64,000 bases of DNA from Holothuria scabra. Its lineage: Eukaryota > Echinodermata > Holothuroidea > Aspidochirotida > Holothuriidae. Positions 1 through 12,374 of this stretch are shown here, one piece after another. Position numbers and translations under genes: made by a program. The notes under the pieces were generated by a model. The model saw nothing but the letters and a program-made list of their open reading frames with translations, did not search any database and had not been told where the DNA came from. Location: positions 16,447,318 through 16,511,317 of the forward strand of contig CM074188.1 of assembly GCA_037179385.1 (NCBI GenBank), read 5' to 3'. How positions within the stretch are numbered: position 1 is the first letter of the stretch; every line of letters begins with the position of its first letter.

Positions 1-1334
1 ATGAATAAAAAGCAGAAAGATTGTTTGAATCCAAATAGCTCTAATTGCAAGAAAATAGTATCTGTGAAAAATATAAATAACACTTATGAAGATGTCTGTC
101 ATTGAGTTTAAGGTTTTGTTCAAGCAATCTGACTTCTTTGAAGTAATGATCACCAATAAAAGTAATATGCTTCTCTTCTCCCTTAGAGAGAGGGTGATGG
201 AGAGGGTGGGCAGAGGTTGGATTTAATGTGCATCTAGTTTCAGATCTCCCATGCTTTTTCTTGCATATATATTGCAAATTGGAGATGTATATTTTGGCAT
301 GGCGCTAAACAGAAGTATTCATTACACCTATGGTTTGGTTGGACTTATTGCTGAATTTGCAGTCAGTCAGGCAAATAATATGTTTATGTGCCACCTCTGT
401 CATACTGTGAGCTAATAGATCCACTGGAGTGCAAATAGTTTGGTTACAGCTCTTAGGGCAGTAGGCATGAAGAGGAAACATGACCCATGAGAAGCTGTGA
501 CAACTTCCTTTTGAAGACCAAGCGAGATAGCGAGGCAATACAGTTTAGTTTCAAGAATCTGTTTTTGCTCATGTCTTAATTGAAAACAAGAAGTTTCATG
601 TTGAAGTTCCCACTCAATAAAATGAACTTAGAAGAAGCATACAAAATTTTCATTGGTGGGTGCTATGGTTCAAGGAAAAATTTATTGTGAAAGGTTCCAT
701 TGCAGGTTTCAGTTTACCAGGTACAAGCATTTGTAACTGAAGTGATGTCAAGTATGAAAGATGTGACTTCATTAAGGCAAGTCAACTGTACCAAAGACAA
801 GAAATAACATTGTCAAACTTCATGTTGGCCAAGTTACACCCAGGTAGACATCTGAAGAACTGGTGACATCTGTCAACCACTCTAACCATATCCAAATACA
901 TAATATGTTAACCTTAACCTCCTGAATTTGTCAGGTATTTTGTTCAAATGAGTTTGCTTCAGTAAATATACTTCATCAGTCACTGAGAATATATTTATCA
1001 GCCAATAATATATGGTTTATTTTATTCCTCAATAGTTTTTTTGGCATTTTGTCACATCACATTTGCCAAAGTCAAATTTCATGTCAGCTGGACCTAAAAA
1101 TGTCAGCTTCATAGCTTCTTTAATATGTGTCATGGCTAAAGCATGTGGTAGGAGGGGGCAAGGGGCCACTGTCACCTCTGATGACCAAATGATACATGCA
1201 CCACACGCTAAGTAGCGGTGACGCGCTAAGTAGTGGTGGCGCTCTAACTAGGCAGTGTTTAAACTGTTTCACATGGGATTATGCACATCTTGACAACCCT
1301 ATGTGTTCAGACACACAATGCAATTTTGATTTTA
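1..1334. other. No gene seen
   Basis: AT-rich non-coding sequence without a recognisable repeat or coding frame. Around 1206-1250 a short GCTAAGTAG-containing motif occurs twice in tandem. Confidence 0.5.
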
Positions 1335-1410
1335 ACCCCACCCCCCCCCTCACCCTCACCTCACCCACCTCACCCCCTCACCCCCCTCACCTAACCCCCT
1401 CACCCCCCCT
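1335..1410. repeat. C-rich CACCC-type simple repeat
   Basis: Imperfect run of CACCC/CACCTC units, almost without G on this strand. The short open frame crossing it is only a translation of the repeat. Confidence 0.9.
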
Positions 1411-1987
1411 TTAATGCATTAAAGATTCCACTTTGAGCATAACTCTCATTGTTCTCTTGTCATTCATGTCTCTAAAAAAGTAACCTACTGCCATTGTCAG
1501 GCCTAAAATTTCATTTCTCCCACTCTAAGGCCAACATGGCCTTGGTATAACGAACAATTTTGGTTAAATGAAGGCCAAAATTCTCTCATCCAAGGCCAAC
1601 ATTTAATACAGTTGAAAGAATGACAGAACACGGGAGTGCACAGTAGGCTATGAATGATAGATTAGCACGTGCGTGCAAATCAAATATCAACAGAACAGTA
1701 TGAAAGTGGAAAAAGAAATATTGGTTCTTGTGTGCTGCACTGTGATTGGGAATGCTCCTGCAAAAATGACATGGTGAAGGAATTGCACTCTGTATTTAAC
1801 AGTAGTTCAACACATACAGAGCAGCTTGACTGACACATCGTCAGCCAAAAGTGGCCTTCGATAAGTGTTTGAAAAATGCCAGTCAAAGGCCAAAACAGAA
1901 TTTATGGCAGCCATGGCCTCCATGGTCTTCATGAATTTTGAGGCCTGATTGTCTGTGAATCTCCTCATAAGCAGTGGAGTAGGAGAA
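1411..1987. other. No gene seen
   Basis: Unremarkable non-coding sequence. Small frames here on the minus strand have no recognisable homology. Confidence 0.4.
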
Positions 1988-2081
1988 ATAAGCCAGTGAG
2001 CCACAACTGGAAAAAGGCTGTGGCCCGCTTGACTTGAACCAATAGGTTGTAAACTGGGCTGTACCATCTAAATAACTAACT
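1988..2081 (-). repeat. Dispersed repeat family A, fragment
   Basis: Read on the minus strand it carries the family A block: TAGATGG, a diverged copy of GAGTTTTACGGCCCAG, then CCAACCAATTGGTTCAAG-like and GTGGCTCACTGGCTTATT. Other copies are near 6546, 6853, 8671, 45860, 53330 and 63226. Family A looks like a short retroposon, because the copy at 6853-6944 has a near-perfect target-site duplication. Confidence 0.7.
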
Positions 2082-3399
2082 GCCTATCTTGTTATTCTTA
2101 TTATTTTACCTCAAAGACATTGATGAGTATGGAAAGTGGATCAAAAACCAATTAAGTCCTGTATTTCTCAATGTCTATTTTTAGGAACAGTGTTTTTGCC
2201 AATGACTATATAGATTTTATGACCATATAATATTTCTTGAGCCTAGAGTAATGTAATACATCTAGAGATGACTGCAATAAATTGTTTGAAATGTGTCATA
2301 CCAGTAACAGCAAGATCTGAAATTACAGGTGTTCCTTGAGCATTGGTTTTGGACGATAAGGATTAAGCACTTATCCTCAATATTAGTTTCTGCCTTAATA
2401 TTGGAAGTAAAATCGCATATTAAGTTTTTAACCTTCCTATCCTCCTTTTTCTGACGAGGGCAGGAAAGTGGGAATGCAGTTGAAATGTTGTTGAAATGCA
2501 GTGGATTAGGAATCTCTCGTAGAAAAATCATGATTTACATGAAACATTTTGACAGATTCAGATTCAGTATGTGTGGACATTCCTTTCAAAAACAAAGCCT
2601 GTTTAAAAATATTGTCGTAAGTTAGGCAAAACAAAATGAAATGTAGAAGAAACAAGGATGTGTTGCTGTTGCATTAATTCCATGCTAATGTACTAGTCCT
2701 GTTTGGCTTATGTTGTAGTGGAACAATTGTATTTGCATTTCAGTTTAACTAGTGCCTTGCGTTCTGTGACTCTGCAGGGGGCTCAGGTACAAATACTGAG
2801 TTCCCATTGTGCAAGAGAAGTATTGGAAATGTCTGCCTCTTTTTAGATACCACTGCTTTCAAAAAATTTTTGCACAAATTTTGCTTAGACAGATCTCTAC
2901 CCCACCCTCCATCATTCTTTTCACTCCCCACTCTCATACGTGGTCAATGTGAAATTATTCGCCTTTTCCGAAATCTGTCATAGCTACATCAGGTTGTTCG
3001 GGGAAACGTGTGGTTCCTAATTAGAGAACCGGACCGTTGCTTCATAATGCCAGTAGGTTGCATCAACGTGAACACCAGCTTTGTTGACAACTGTTACAAT
3101 GTAGGCTTAACAACTTCAGGGTTCACATAACAACCAACAACGAAAGAAGTGCTGACAAAAAGGAGATCAAATTACTCATGGTACATTGAGCTGGTGCGTG
3201 GAACTATAGTGGTTTTATTTGTAATAAACTGCCATCAAATGTCAACCTTTAAAGCTACTTGTAAATGTTTGAATGGTTCATTCATTTGGGTGGGTGGGTT
3301 TTCTTGTGTATTTGTGACATTAACGAGGCAAAGATGCATTGATAATTTCATGTTTCATATAGCCCACGGGGCATTCATTGCTCTCGGTTTTGGTGTCAA
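2082..3399. other. No gene seen
   Basis: Non-coding, no repeat recognised by eye. A 134-codon frame on the plus strand starting near 3149 runs into the MITE at 3402 and looks like chance. Confidence 0.4.
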
Positions 3400-3401
3400 T
3401 A

Positions 3402-3581
3402 GCGAGCTTTGGATTTCACGACGCGGACGTCAGCTGCAACGTAATGACGTCACCTCCTGCGTTGCCCGTGTCATTTTACAACTTCGTGTAGCGTTATTTC
3501 GCGTTGCGCTTGACAAGGCATATACACATATGACGTCATTTCGTTGCAGATGAGGTCCGCGTCGTAAAATCTAAAGCTCCC
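3402..3581. mobile_element. TA-flanked MITE, 180 bp
   Basis: Terminal inverted repeats of about 50 bp. The left end starts GCGAGCTTTGGATTTCACGA and the inverted right end GGGAGCTTTAGATTTTACGA; both continue through CGCGGAC and end in TGACGTCA. Both ends are flanked by TA (3400-3401 and 3582-3583), which fits a Tc1/mariner-type duplication. No coding capacity, so non-autonomous. Confidence 0.85.
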
Positions 3582-3583
3582 TA

Positions 3584-5667
3584 ACGATACCAAGGACTGC
3601 AGCAACCTTGGTCACGACTTTTTGGACTTGGACTTGGGTGTTCCTGTTTAATATGAATAGAACTAGTTATTTCAGACTTCTTATGGTGTAAGTGTGGCCA
3701 CTCAAATAATAACTGCGCATATTGCCTTGGACAAAAAAGGAGCCTCTCATCCGAAGACTAATTGTTTGGAATTTTCGGGTTTTGCCTGAGCCAGTGGTTA
3801 AGTCTCAATCCAAAGAGGATGCAAAAGTTGCTAGTTATCAATCATTCTATGACTATTTATTATAGACTCGCTCTAAAAGCAATTTAGTAAAATAATCATC
3901 AACACTGGCCACGTATGTGACAATACTGAAATTGCAGGTAACTCGTCCAAAATGGTTGAATTTACGGGTGAATGATGTGGCAAGATGCCACTTTCTTGGG
4001 TGTAGTACCGCTTGGCTGACCAATTATTGAAAAAGCTTATCCATTTTGGTATTGTCACATTAATTTTCCAGCGTTTTTTAGCCTGTGAGAGAGGTTGCAG
4101 ATTATCATTGGCAAGGAATTCGTCTTGACTTGGGGGCAAGGACACCGTGCAGAAATAAATTTAGGGATATCTGTGAGAAGTGGTGCCTAGATGAAAGAAT
4201 GAAAGGTGTTGTGCCAAGTGTTTCTGACTAGACGTGAACCGTATAGATAACCCATGGAGCTATTATGTAAGAGCCCGAGGAAAGGAAAAGAAAAGCTGAA
4301 ACTTTAAAAGTTGGCATGTGAAGGGAGTTCAAACATGTTTTCAGTTGGGTGTGTCGGGGAATTAGAGGAGGGAGGAAGTCTATTTCACCACCAGCGGTGG
4401 AACTGGCTACCGTCATGAGGAAGATGTCTTATTGAGCAAAATTAAATGTTTGGCAGTCGTTAGATGCAATTTTATATTTTTTTTTTCGTGTATTTTAAGG
4501 GAAATAGAGCATATTTATGCCAATACAGAGAACAACTAGGGGAATTCGTCATTGATTGGGGGGTGGTGGAAACATGGTTCTACTCCTGCCACCATATTTT
4601 CAAAGGGGACTAAACCCAATTCCCACGCCCCCTGGGTTGGAACCTTTTACGGATCTTTCAGTTTGTAACTGTCGCAGCTCGTATCAGTTATATTTATGAA
4701 AGAATAAGTGTAAGTCTTCTTACATATGCTATCTGTAAAAAGTTAAGTGTGTTGATACTTTTACGATGTATATGGCTTACACAAGATTAAACGTCATTAA
4801 ACATTAATCAAAAGTTCATCTTTTTACCCTAATCAACTGCTATGCCAGCGTCTCTTAAAAACGGTTTTAGTCAAGTTCTGGTGTTGTGCTAGTTTAGTTA
4901 CCGGTTATGTAATGTATAGTATCTTTTCGTACTAATGAATTTCGTAAATTTAATTTTCATTGGTCGGTCCAAGGTTAAATAGTATCAGCTCCGTGGCTGG
5001 TCTTTACAAGTGATATTAGTGTGTAAAATTACAGTGAGCTGCATTTGGCTTTGTCCATAAGCTATCGCCAGAAAGTCATAGTGATGTGGGCATTTCAATA
5101 TAAACGATTTGAACTTTACAGATTTACTCAGAACTTTGCTGCAGCGGTTCAAAGCTATCCTTGTTCGGTGTGTATTTTAGGATTTTTGAAACTGGCCTTT
5201 TCTTAGGAAGAATTTTGTGTCATCCTGAGTACGGATGACTGTGATAACGTGTTGAATACTTAACCTGAAATATTTGTAGTATAAAAAAGTAGAACTCCGT
5301 ATGCAGCTTGCATGTTTGGATCTTTGAAATTAGTACACTGTTAATATGGTAAATAAAGAATCAAAGTTTGTAACGTGCCATGTAAAATTGTGATTTTTTG
5401 CGTCATTTTCTTATAGATATTCACGGTTTCAACGAAATCTTTATTTCCTGCTATACTGCTATAGCTGTAAACCCTTGTCTTTCGTCCCGGTGTGTCCCTA
5501 GTCGAGCAGGACCGATGGTAAACCCTAAGCTGTCCCCTAGTAAAAGGTTGCAACAGAAAAAAAGGCCTCTAATGAAGGTCACACAGCAATTAGGCTGAAT
5601 ATTTCTTTTTCGCGTCAAACTTTTGCAGCGTCCCTCATCAGCCTAGAATGAATTTAGTTTGTTAGGT
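3584..5667. other. No gene seen
   Basis: About 2 kb of AT-rich sequence. Only short unrelated frames, no splice-framed exon that I can defend, and no repeat shared with the rest of the window. Confidence 0.4.
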
Positions 5668-5702
5668 CATGGAGCTAACTTTGTCAAAGTGTTAGCTCCA
5701 TG
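5668..5702. repeat. 35-bp palindrome (12-bp perfect arms)
   Basis: CATGGAGCTAAC at 5668-5679 is matched by its exact reverse complement at 5691-5702. The 11-bp centre can itself pair in part. This would form a stable hairpin. Function unknown; it may be a remnant of a small inverted-repeat element. Confidence 0.8.
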
Positions 5703-5789
5703 GTAAGATGAGATTTAACGACGCACCTACAGTTTGTGTCATTTAGTGTCGGTCAACTCTGTGAAAAGTTCAAGATTTAAATTTATTTT

Positions 5790-6170
5790 CAAGTAGGGAT
5801 GAAGTTCAAATTGGTTTCCCTGTAGTCACCCCTTACGACAGGCGGGGAATATCGTGGACATATTCTACAACCCCCAAGCCAACAGGGGGACGCATCTGCA
5901 TGAAATGGTACCTCTAGCATATTACGGTATAGCTCAATGCGCATGGCGACCCAGAAGAGAAGGTGCAAACTTCGAAGGGAAGTGCGTATAGTTGCGACCT
6001 TCGCCAGCATTTAGATTGTGTATACGTAAGACTCTAGATGATATGCGTATTTCGTCACAGCCTGCATGGCAAGAACGTGATCCCGTAGGCTGGGTGGAGG
6101 TCGTAGAATATGCTTTTGGTGTTTTTGTCGTAAGGATCGACCAATCAAGGAAAGTACAGACTGAAGTGTG
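5790..6170. repeat. Inverted repeat sharing a TGTCGTAAG block
   Basis: On the minus strand near 5810-5890 the order is GGCTTGGGGGTTGTAGAATA, then CCTGTCGTAAGGGGTGACTA. On the plus strand near 6085-6150 the same order recurs as GGCTGGGTGGAGGTCGTAGA, then TTTGTCGTAAGGATCGACCA. Sequence between the two blocks also matches loosely in inverted orientation. Probably two head-to-head copies of one dispersed repeat. Confidence 0.55.
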
Positions 6171-6545
6171 GAACCGAACTTGGAATTGTGCCGTATGCGA
6201 AGCCGTGTTTAATTACCTTGTACCTATCACATAAGGTTGATATGATGTAACACATTAGTGTTGGTGGGCCGCTGAATCTCATTTAGGCCTAACTACAGTA
6301 TCTAACTATCCTTTGGAGGAGAAACGAACCAATCTCGGCAAAGACTGACGTATTAGCTGATTTATTATACAGTTGGATACACACTAGTCTCCTACAGGTA
6401 TAGCCTACCTTGTGCCCTTCAAGTGTTAAGGCTATTCTGTCATTTTGGCATGCAATGCAGTTAACGTTCATATAGCCTGTTCGCTGTTTAGCTGCCCTTA
6501 ACTCATTCTAAGTTACCCTGATCTGCCTGCCTCATGATTACGTAA

Positions 6546-6680
6546 GGTTAGGTTAGATGGAGTTTTACGGCCCAGTCTCCAACCAATTGTTTCAAGTCGA
6601 CCCGGCCAGGGACTTTTTTCCTGTTATGGCTCGCTGGCCTGTTTTCCACACTCCATGATAACCCGGCCTCATGCATAAGA
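6546..6680 (+). repeat. Dispersed repeat family A, copy
   Basis: GGTTAGGTTAGATGGAGTTT followed by TACGGCCCAGTCTCC, a GTTTCAAGTCGACCCGGCC block and GGCTCGCTGGCCTGTTTTCC. It lies 120 bp from, and is inverted relative to, the family A piece at 6853-6944. Confidence 0.75.
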
Positions 6681-6852
6681 CCTTTCAACGACAGCTCTTG
6701 AAACTTACGCGATTCAATGAAATTGCGTCGGTGAAATTGTCTATAAAAAATTAGACTCGTGCGAGTTATGTGTAGATTCAAATAGCTGGATTCCTTCAGG
6801 AGTTCGGGAGATAACCGCTGTCGGGGGAAAATGAGGTTTCGTCAGATCGGGG

Positions 6853-6944
6853 TAGCAATAGAGTACCGGGAAAACAAGCCGTGTCGGCTCGACTTGAACC
6901 AATTGGTTGGAAACTAGGCCGTAAAACTCGATCTAACTAACTGA
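6853..6944 (-). mobile_element. Family A retroposon fragment nested in MITE F
   Basis: Family A sequence in minus orientation interrupts MITE F exactly where the copy at 31322 is continuous. Flanks are CAGATCGGGG (6843-6852) and CAGATTGGGG (6945-6954), a 10-bp duplication with one mismatch. Confidence 0.75.
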
Positions 6945-7077
6945 CAGATTGGGGGAAATTTGCCGTCTCCTTACGGTATGAATATTTATGGCACTTGGTG
7001 TCTACCTCTTCACAGTTGTCTATTTGTTTACTAAATGTGTTTGTTTTCAAATGAGAGATTGTAGTTAAGATACAAAT

Positions 7078-7283
7078 TCTTTTTTCTAAAAGTCCCCACG
7101 ACTCTCTGGCGAAGAGCCAAGGGGCGAAAACCAAACAATTACTCCCGGAGGAGTTCTGCTCCCTTAAGGAGCTTAACGTCCCAAATGGACAAGTACGCCC
7201 TCCAAAGGGCAAACACTGAGTGGTCCTGCTCTAGACTGGCTGAATAGAACAAAAGCCACAACCTATTAAAGGCTATCTGAACA
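7078..7283 (-). mobile_element. SINE-like retroposon with 18-bp target duplication
   Basis: A 206-bp insertion flanked by an exact 18-bp direct repeat TGTAGTTAAGATACAAAT (7060-7077 and 7284-7301). That length is typical of LINE-driven retroposition. On the minus strand it ends in an A-rich tail AGAAAAAAGA next to the left duplication. A second copy of the same body lies at about 20440-20630 (+). No protein coding. The body holds the palindromic block AGCTCCTTAAGGGAGC. Confidence 0.85.
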
Positions 7284-7717
7284 TGTAGTTAAGATACAAA
7301 TGGCGAAACAACATCCGCCGGACCTTCAACAAAGTATTTAAAGGCAAATGCTGGCACATCTTCTTGTACACCTTTATGGGGAAAAATGTGGCGGACAAAA
7401 CCTATGGCTGTGTCGAGTCTATAAATTTAGCTTAGGGCAAAGAACGAAGCAAAATCTCTCGATATCTCAGTGAACAAGCAAAGATGACGTAGTTTTTTTA
7501 TTCCCCTCTAAAGGGAGATTTTAAAAATAGTTTGAACTTTTCTCCTCTAAAAGTGATAAAAATTGCAAGGTTCCTTTGAACTTAATCTCGGTTTAATTTG
7601 CTCGGTGGGATCGCAATGCATCATAGGAGATATTTGAAAATAGCGCCACCCATGGCAAAAGATTCCCCTGATCGAGTGAAAATTGAATTCCCCCGAAAGC
7701 GGTTATTTCCCGAACTG

Positions 7718-8518
7718 TTCAAATACATTTAGTTTTGTTCCGTACAAGTGCGATACTCATTTAGGCCTTCATCGGCTTCAAGCATTTTCCCTAATCCCAC
7801 GTGGGCCGGCAAACCATGGATTGAACACAACCGCCAACATGTCAATCCTACCCTTCTAAATGAACAGTCACTAAAATTGAGTCTGGTGTCTTGATTTACA
7901 CATGGAGGCTCTTTAAAGTAACGTAATAGTTACAACCAAGGATAATATTCCAAAGAATTCTATTGACTTCGAAATCGTCGAGATTCTGGATGGGTAGAAG
8001 TAGCCATTCCGACTCTTACTATACAACAGCGTCAAGCTAATAAAAACGAAAAACCCTTTCAATTTCGTCATATTCTATTAAATTTTCGATCTAACCAGGG
8101 GGCTGTGATTCGGATCCCTGATCTAACCTGAGTCGTTCGTCTTCAGTCAGAGTCTAAAATACAGAATAACCTACAGTTTTACACACCAGAGAGTGCAGTC
8201 ACACCACACTGAATAAAAGGATTGAGAAGAAAGCTGGTGGACAAAAGCCTGGTCAAGAGGACCAAATCATTTGAACGTTCAATAAGAAAAGGCAGAAGAA
8301 CACTTCAGTTGAGGTTCTCTGTTCATTTCGAAAAGTCTACTAGTGGACCACTCTTCCTTTCGATTTAGCTTAAATTGAGAGGGTTTTTCTTTTTTATTAG
8401 GGTGACGCTGATGTAGGCTATATAAGAGCCGGAATGGCTACCCATCCACCAAATATAGCAATTACCGTGATTTTAGTTTTCATGATAACTGAAAGAGAAA
8501 CGAATGCAGTCATGATGG
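7718..8518. other. No gene seen
   Basis: Non-coding sequence with no recognisable repeat and no plausible exon. Confidence 0.4.
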
Positions 8519-8547
8519 CGTGTGTGTGTGTGTGGGGGGGGGGGGGG
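8519..8547. repeat. GT microsatellite followed by a G run
   Basis: About seven GT dinucleotides followed by an uninterrupted run of 14 G. Confidence 0.9.
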
Positions 8548-8589
8548 TGGGCGTGTATGTGTGTTTATGTTTGCATGTGAGTTTGTGAC

Positions 8590-9310
8590 ACTTTGCTCAT
8601 GAACACAATATCTCAAGATAGAAATGTCTGGCAGTTTTCAAACTTGGTACATAGATGGTCCATATTGAGGGTAGGTTAGGTTAAGTAGAGTTTTACGGCC
8701 CAGTTTTCAACAAATTGGTTTATGTCAAGCCGGCCATTTTTGGAGGGAGGAACCTAATGCTTTGATTGGAGGTCAAAGGTAATCTAGGGTCACCGGGGTT
8801 CCAAGTAAGGAAACTTCGATCAAAGATCAAATGGGGTGACCAGGGGTCAAATACTGAAAACCTTGTTAACACAATACCTTAAGATAGGAAACATGCTTGG
8901 TGTGTGGATGCGTTATTGTGAGAGAATTGGTCCCATTTGATTTTAGTGAATGTCAAACATCATATAAGGTCACCAGACGTCAAAAATGAAAATAGTTGCT
9001 AACACAATATCTCAGGTTTAGGAAATTTGGAAATTTAGTATGTACATGCATCATAATCAGAAAATGGTCCCTTTCGATTTTGGCAAAGGTCAAAGGTAAT
9101 CTGGGGTCACCATGGGTCAAAGTCTGAAAACCTTGTTAACAAAATATCTCAAATTGGGAAATTAAGATAGATTCCACACTCACCTTGTAGATACTTTGTG
9201 ATGAGACTGAAGATAGCTCATATCTCTTATAAAGGGGTCACATTGGCATTTGGGGTCACTAGACCCCAAACCCTAAAAACCGTGTTAACACGATAGCTTG
9301 ATATGTTACG
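8590..9310 (+). repeat. Tandem array S, about 140-bp unit
   Basis: The block ACACAATATCTCAAGATAG recurs near 8604, 8868, 9000, 9137 and 9286. Each unit also has GGTCAAAGGTAATCTGGGGT-like and TGGTCC blocks. The first interval is longer because family A lies inside it at 8671-8736. The same unit forms an array in the opposite orientation at about 21790-22660. Confidence 0.85.
8671..8736 (+). repeat. Family A fragment inside tandem array S
   Basis: GTAGGTTAGGTTAAGTAGAG followed by TTTTACGGCCCAG and TCAAGCCGGCC matches family A. It interrupts one unit of the array, so it inserted after the array formed. Confidence 0.75.
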
Positions 9311-10348
9311 TTAATAAACTTGGATTCAAGTCATTGTTGGTATGTAAATATGTTATGGTGGAAACTAAACGGCCATTAATGTTGTTGGTGAATGTAGTAG
9401 GTTATCCGAGGTAACAAAAGCTTATTTTTTCCAACATGTTAGTTTAACGTTTGATAAAGCAGATATGAGACATCGTGCCATTATTTAGACATCATTGGAA
9501 TCCTATGCATTTTTTAATTCTTGTTTTGTTTTTAACGAGGCAGAGTAACTCTATTGTTTACGTCGAGTGGGCTGTGACCCTTCTGTTCTTCACCATTTTG
9601 AAAAAAAACCCCGAATAGAAATGGAAGGAGTTATGAAATTTAGTTCGGTGCATGACAGTTAAATCCTTTCAGGCAACATATGAGCGTCGTGATCGACAAG
9701 TTGGGAAACTGGGAACTTCCGGCTGGGTCACAAAGACAAATGCACCGCGACAATCACTCTGCGGAAGTCCGTTTTCTGAAGTATAATTTTCTTCCACATA
9801 ACGTGCATCCCCAAAACAGGGCACTGTCCCAGTAAAGAGGTAGTGTTTTTATTTTGTAGAATTTCACACGTTTCAAAGACAAACGTACGGTATACTCATT
9901 TGCACCAAGGAAGTTTTCGAATGTCACACAGTTATAACCTTGAGTCCGACCCGGTCGCAAGACCCGAGTCTACTTCCCTGTGAGAAACTGCGAAATATCT
10001 ACGAGGAAAGAATTGACCACTCTGGCACCTCTTGGTTTGCCTAGATATTATTACTTTCTACACGAAGTTGCAAACCTCTCACTCCTGTAATGTGCCAACC
10101 ACTAGATTTAAATATTTAAGTTTTTTGTGTGTAAGCCTTATGATGTAAAGATGCGAACTGCAACAGTTGTTACATCTGAAAGTACCCAGTACCCCACCGA
10201 AAACTGGCGCAGAATGATTTTGACCTTTTGTACCAAAGAACTAGTTTCTTCAGTGGCGTCACCAAAAAGGAGGAAGCAATGTGTTCAGTGTTTTGATTGC
10301 CTGATTAACTTAGTGTTCAAACCGGTAAAAGTTTATCAGCGGTAGGCT
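9311..10348. other. No gene seen
   Basis: Non-coding; no repeat or exon recognised. It ends at the ATATAG duplication that bounds the first fold-back element. Confidence 0.4.
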
Positions 10349-12374
10349 ATATAGTATGGCGCGAAAAAGGGAAATATATTACCAACCAAACATATTTTAT
10401 CAAAATTGAAATATTTATGTGAAAAAACACGAAATATATTTAGTAGCATCAAACATTATATTTTTAACACAATTATAATGCTGCAATAAAAAATCTGGTT
10501 TCCAATAAAAATACATTAAAGAAAGAGTACGTTCTTAACAAGATATATATTTGCAAATAAAATATATTCCCAACAAAAATATATGTTTTCATTAAAAATA
10601 TATTTAGAAGAATATTTTTTCCCAACAGAAATGTATTCGTAAAGAAAAATTACATTTACACCAAAATATATTTGCAAGAAAATATATCCTTCTTGAAAAA
10701 GTTACCATGTTCGCCACAAAATTGTATTTGCAACAAAAATATTCTTCCAACCAGAAATATATTTTCAAGAAAAAGAAATAAGTTTGCAATATAAATGTTT
10801 CTGCAAGAAACATTACATTTGCCCAAAAATTTATTTGCAAGACTAATTATATTTGCCAAAACTAAAAATATGTTTCCATCAGTTGTGTTTGAAATATATG
10901 TTGTCAAACTCCAAAAATATATTATCAACGTAAAAATATATTATCAACGTAAAAAAATATACTATCAACGTAAAAGTATATTATCAACGTAAAAATATAT
11001 TAGCAACGTGGTCTCGAACAAAGCCGTTTTATCAAAAGACGTTACATCTAAAAAGCTGCGCAACATGCATCATTTCTAAAACAGTTCACACTTCCTATAA
11101 ATAGTTTGTCAAAACATGAAAGAATAGATCATTCACGCAGGCGCGCACCGATCAACTGGCGACAATCTCCCTCTCCAATTCGGTACCTACAGCGAGGGTT
11201 TGGCACCGCGTATTTACACAGTAAGGCATTTCCTGGAAACAGCTTGCTATCGTTAATTTGGTGCACGTGCTATGCAAGATACTAAAGCATGTATGGCGGA
11301 TACCACATTCTTAATGATAAACGTAAAAAGGGAGGTTGGAATTAAACTCTCTTCGTACACTTTCGCGAATCTAAATTTATGGTACAGCACACCGAGTGGT
11401 ACATCGCACGCAATTTCAAAGCCTTTCGATTTTTGGGAGAATACTGTGAAGCAAACTATTCTGGGACGTTATCGGGGAACAGTACTGCGAAAGCCATGCG
11501 CTTATTGGTAGGCTATAAACTCATAAGTGTATAGGCCTAGTCGAAAATCATCGCAGGTACTGCAGTTGGCGTACATTTCTAATATCGCAAGGCGGCTATT
11601 GCGCCGGTTATTGCTTTGTAGCACAAATGATGATTCGATTTACTCAAACTTTGAAGTGACTTCAAATATTCTTTCTACGATGAATAAAAAAGAAGAAAGC
11701 TTCGCACTTGCAATGGGTTGCACCGCGGAGCGAACGAAGTTTTTTTTTTTTTTCGTTCAGCTCATCGATGCCCTGAGGGGCGACAGACTAAGAAGGCGTG
11801 CAGCAGCCACAAAAGCGCTGCGCAGGCATATCGAATTTTTTTTTACACAAAACGATCATTTGCTCGTTTTATACCAGAATTTCTAGTAGGCTGTCTACTT
11901 GCATTGTACTTTCGTCGTGAGTCATTAATTGATGGGATTTTATGTCTATGGACAAAAGACGGTTTTCATCTCAAATTTACATAACTTAGAAGATTAATAG
12001 TAGCCAAAATATACTGACACGGCTAAACGTGTTTCTGGGAGCGGCATGTCATAGCTAGCAGTAGGAGAAGAATTTGTTTCATTTGGATCTAGTAATTTCG
12101 TCGTAAACCGCGTGGGTGTGTGGATGCAATGACGAAATATTTTGGAGATATTCCCCAAATTATGACATCACAAAATTTTGAAATCGTTAAAAACCATGTG
12201 TTTCGAATGAAAATTGGCATTTCATGTGTTGCTTTCGCCTACAGACACATCATTTCGAAGTACAACCGATTAAGTTTACTTTAACTAGGAAAATTTAGAC
12301 ATGCTATTTCCGCTGTCTGAGGGGTCGCTCCTCGCCAACTGAAGATTTGGCCTACCGTACTCAGATGCTCCCAT

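Larger units (their letters stand above)
6800..7717. mobile_element. MITE family F, copy 1, with two nested insertions
   Basis: The ends are inverted: AGTTCGGGAGATAACCGCT at the left, and the inverted right end reads CAGTTCGGGAAATAACCGCT, both followed by a GGGGGAA block. The flanks TTCAG (6795-6799) and TTCAA (7718-7722) match 4 of 5 and fit a 5-bp duplication. The body matches the cleaner copy at 31322-31922, including GGTATGAATATTTATG. Two later insertions interrupt it (6853-6944 and 7078-7283). Confidence 0.8.

Noticed and set aside
3149..3553. 134-codon plus-strand frame
   Set aside because: Half of it lies in a TA-flanked MITE, with no domain and no splice context.
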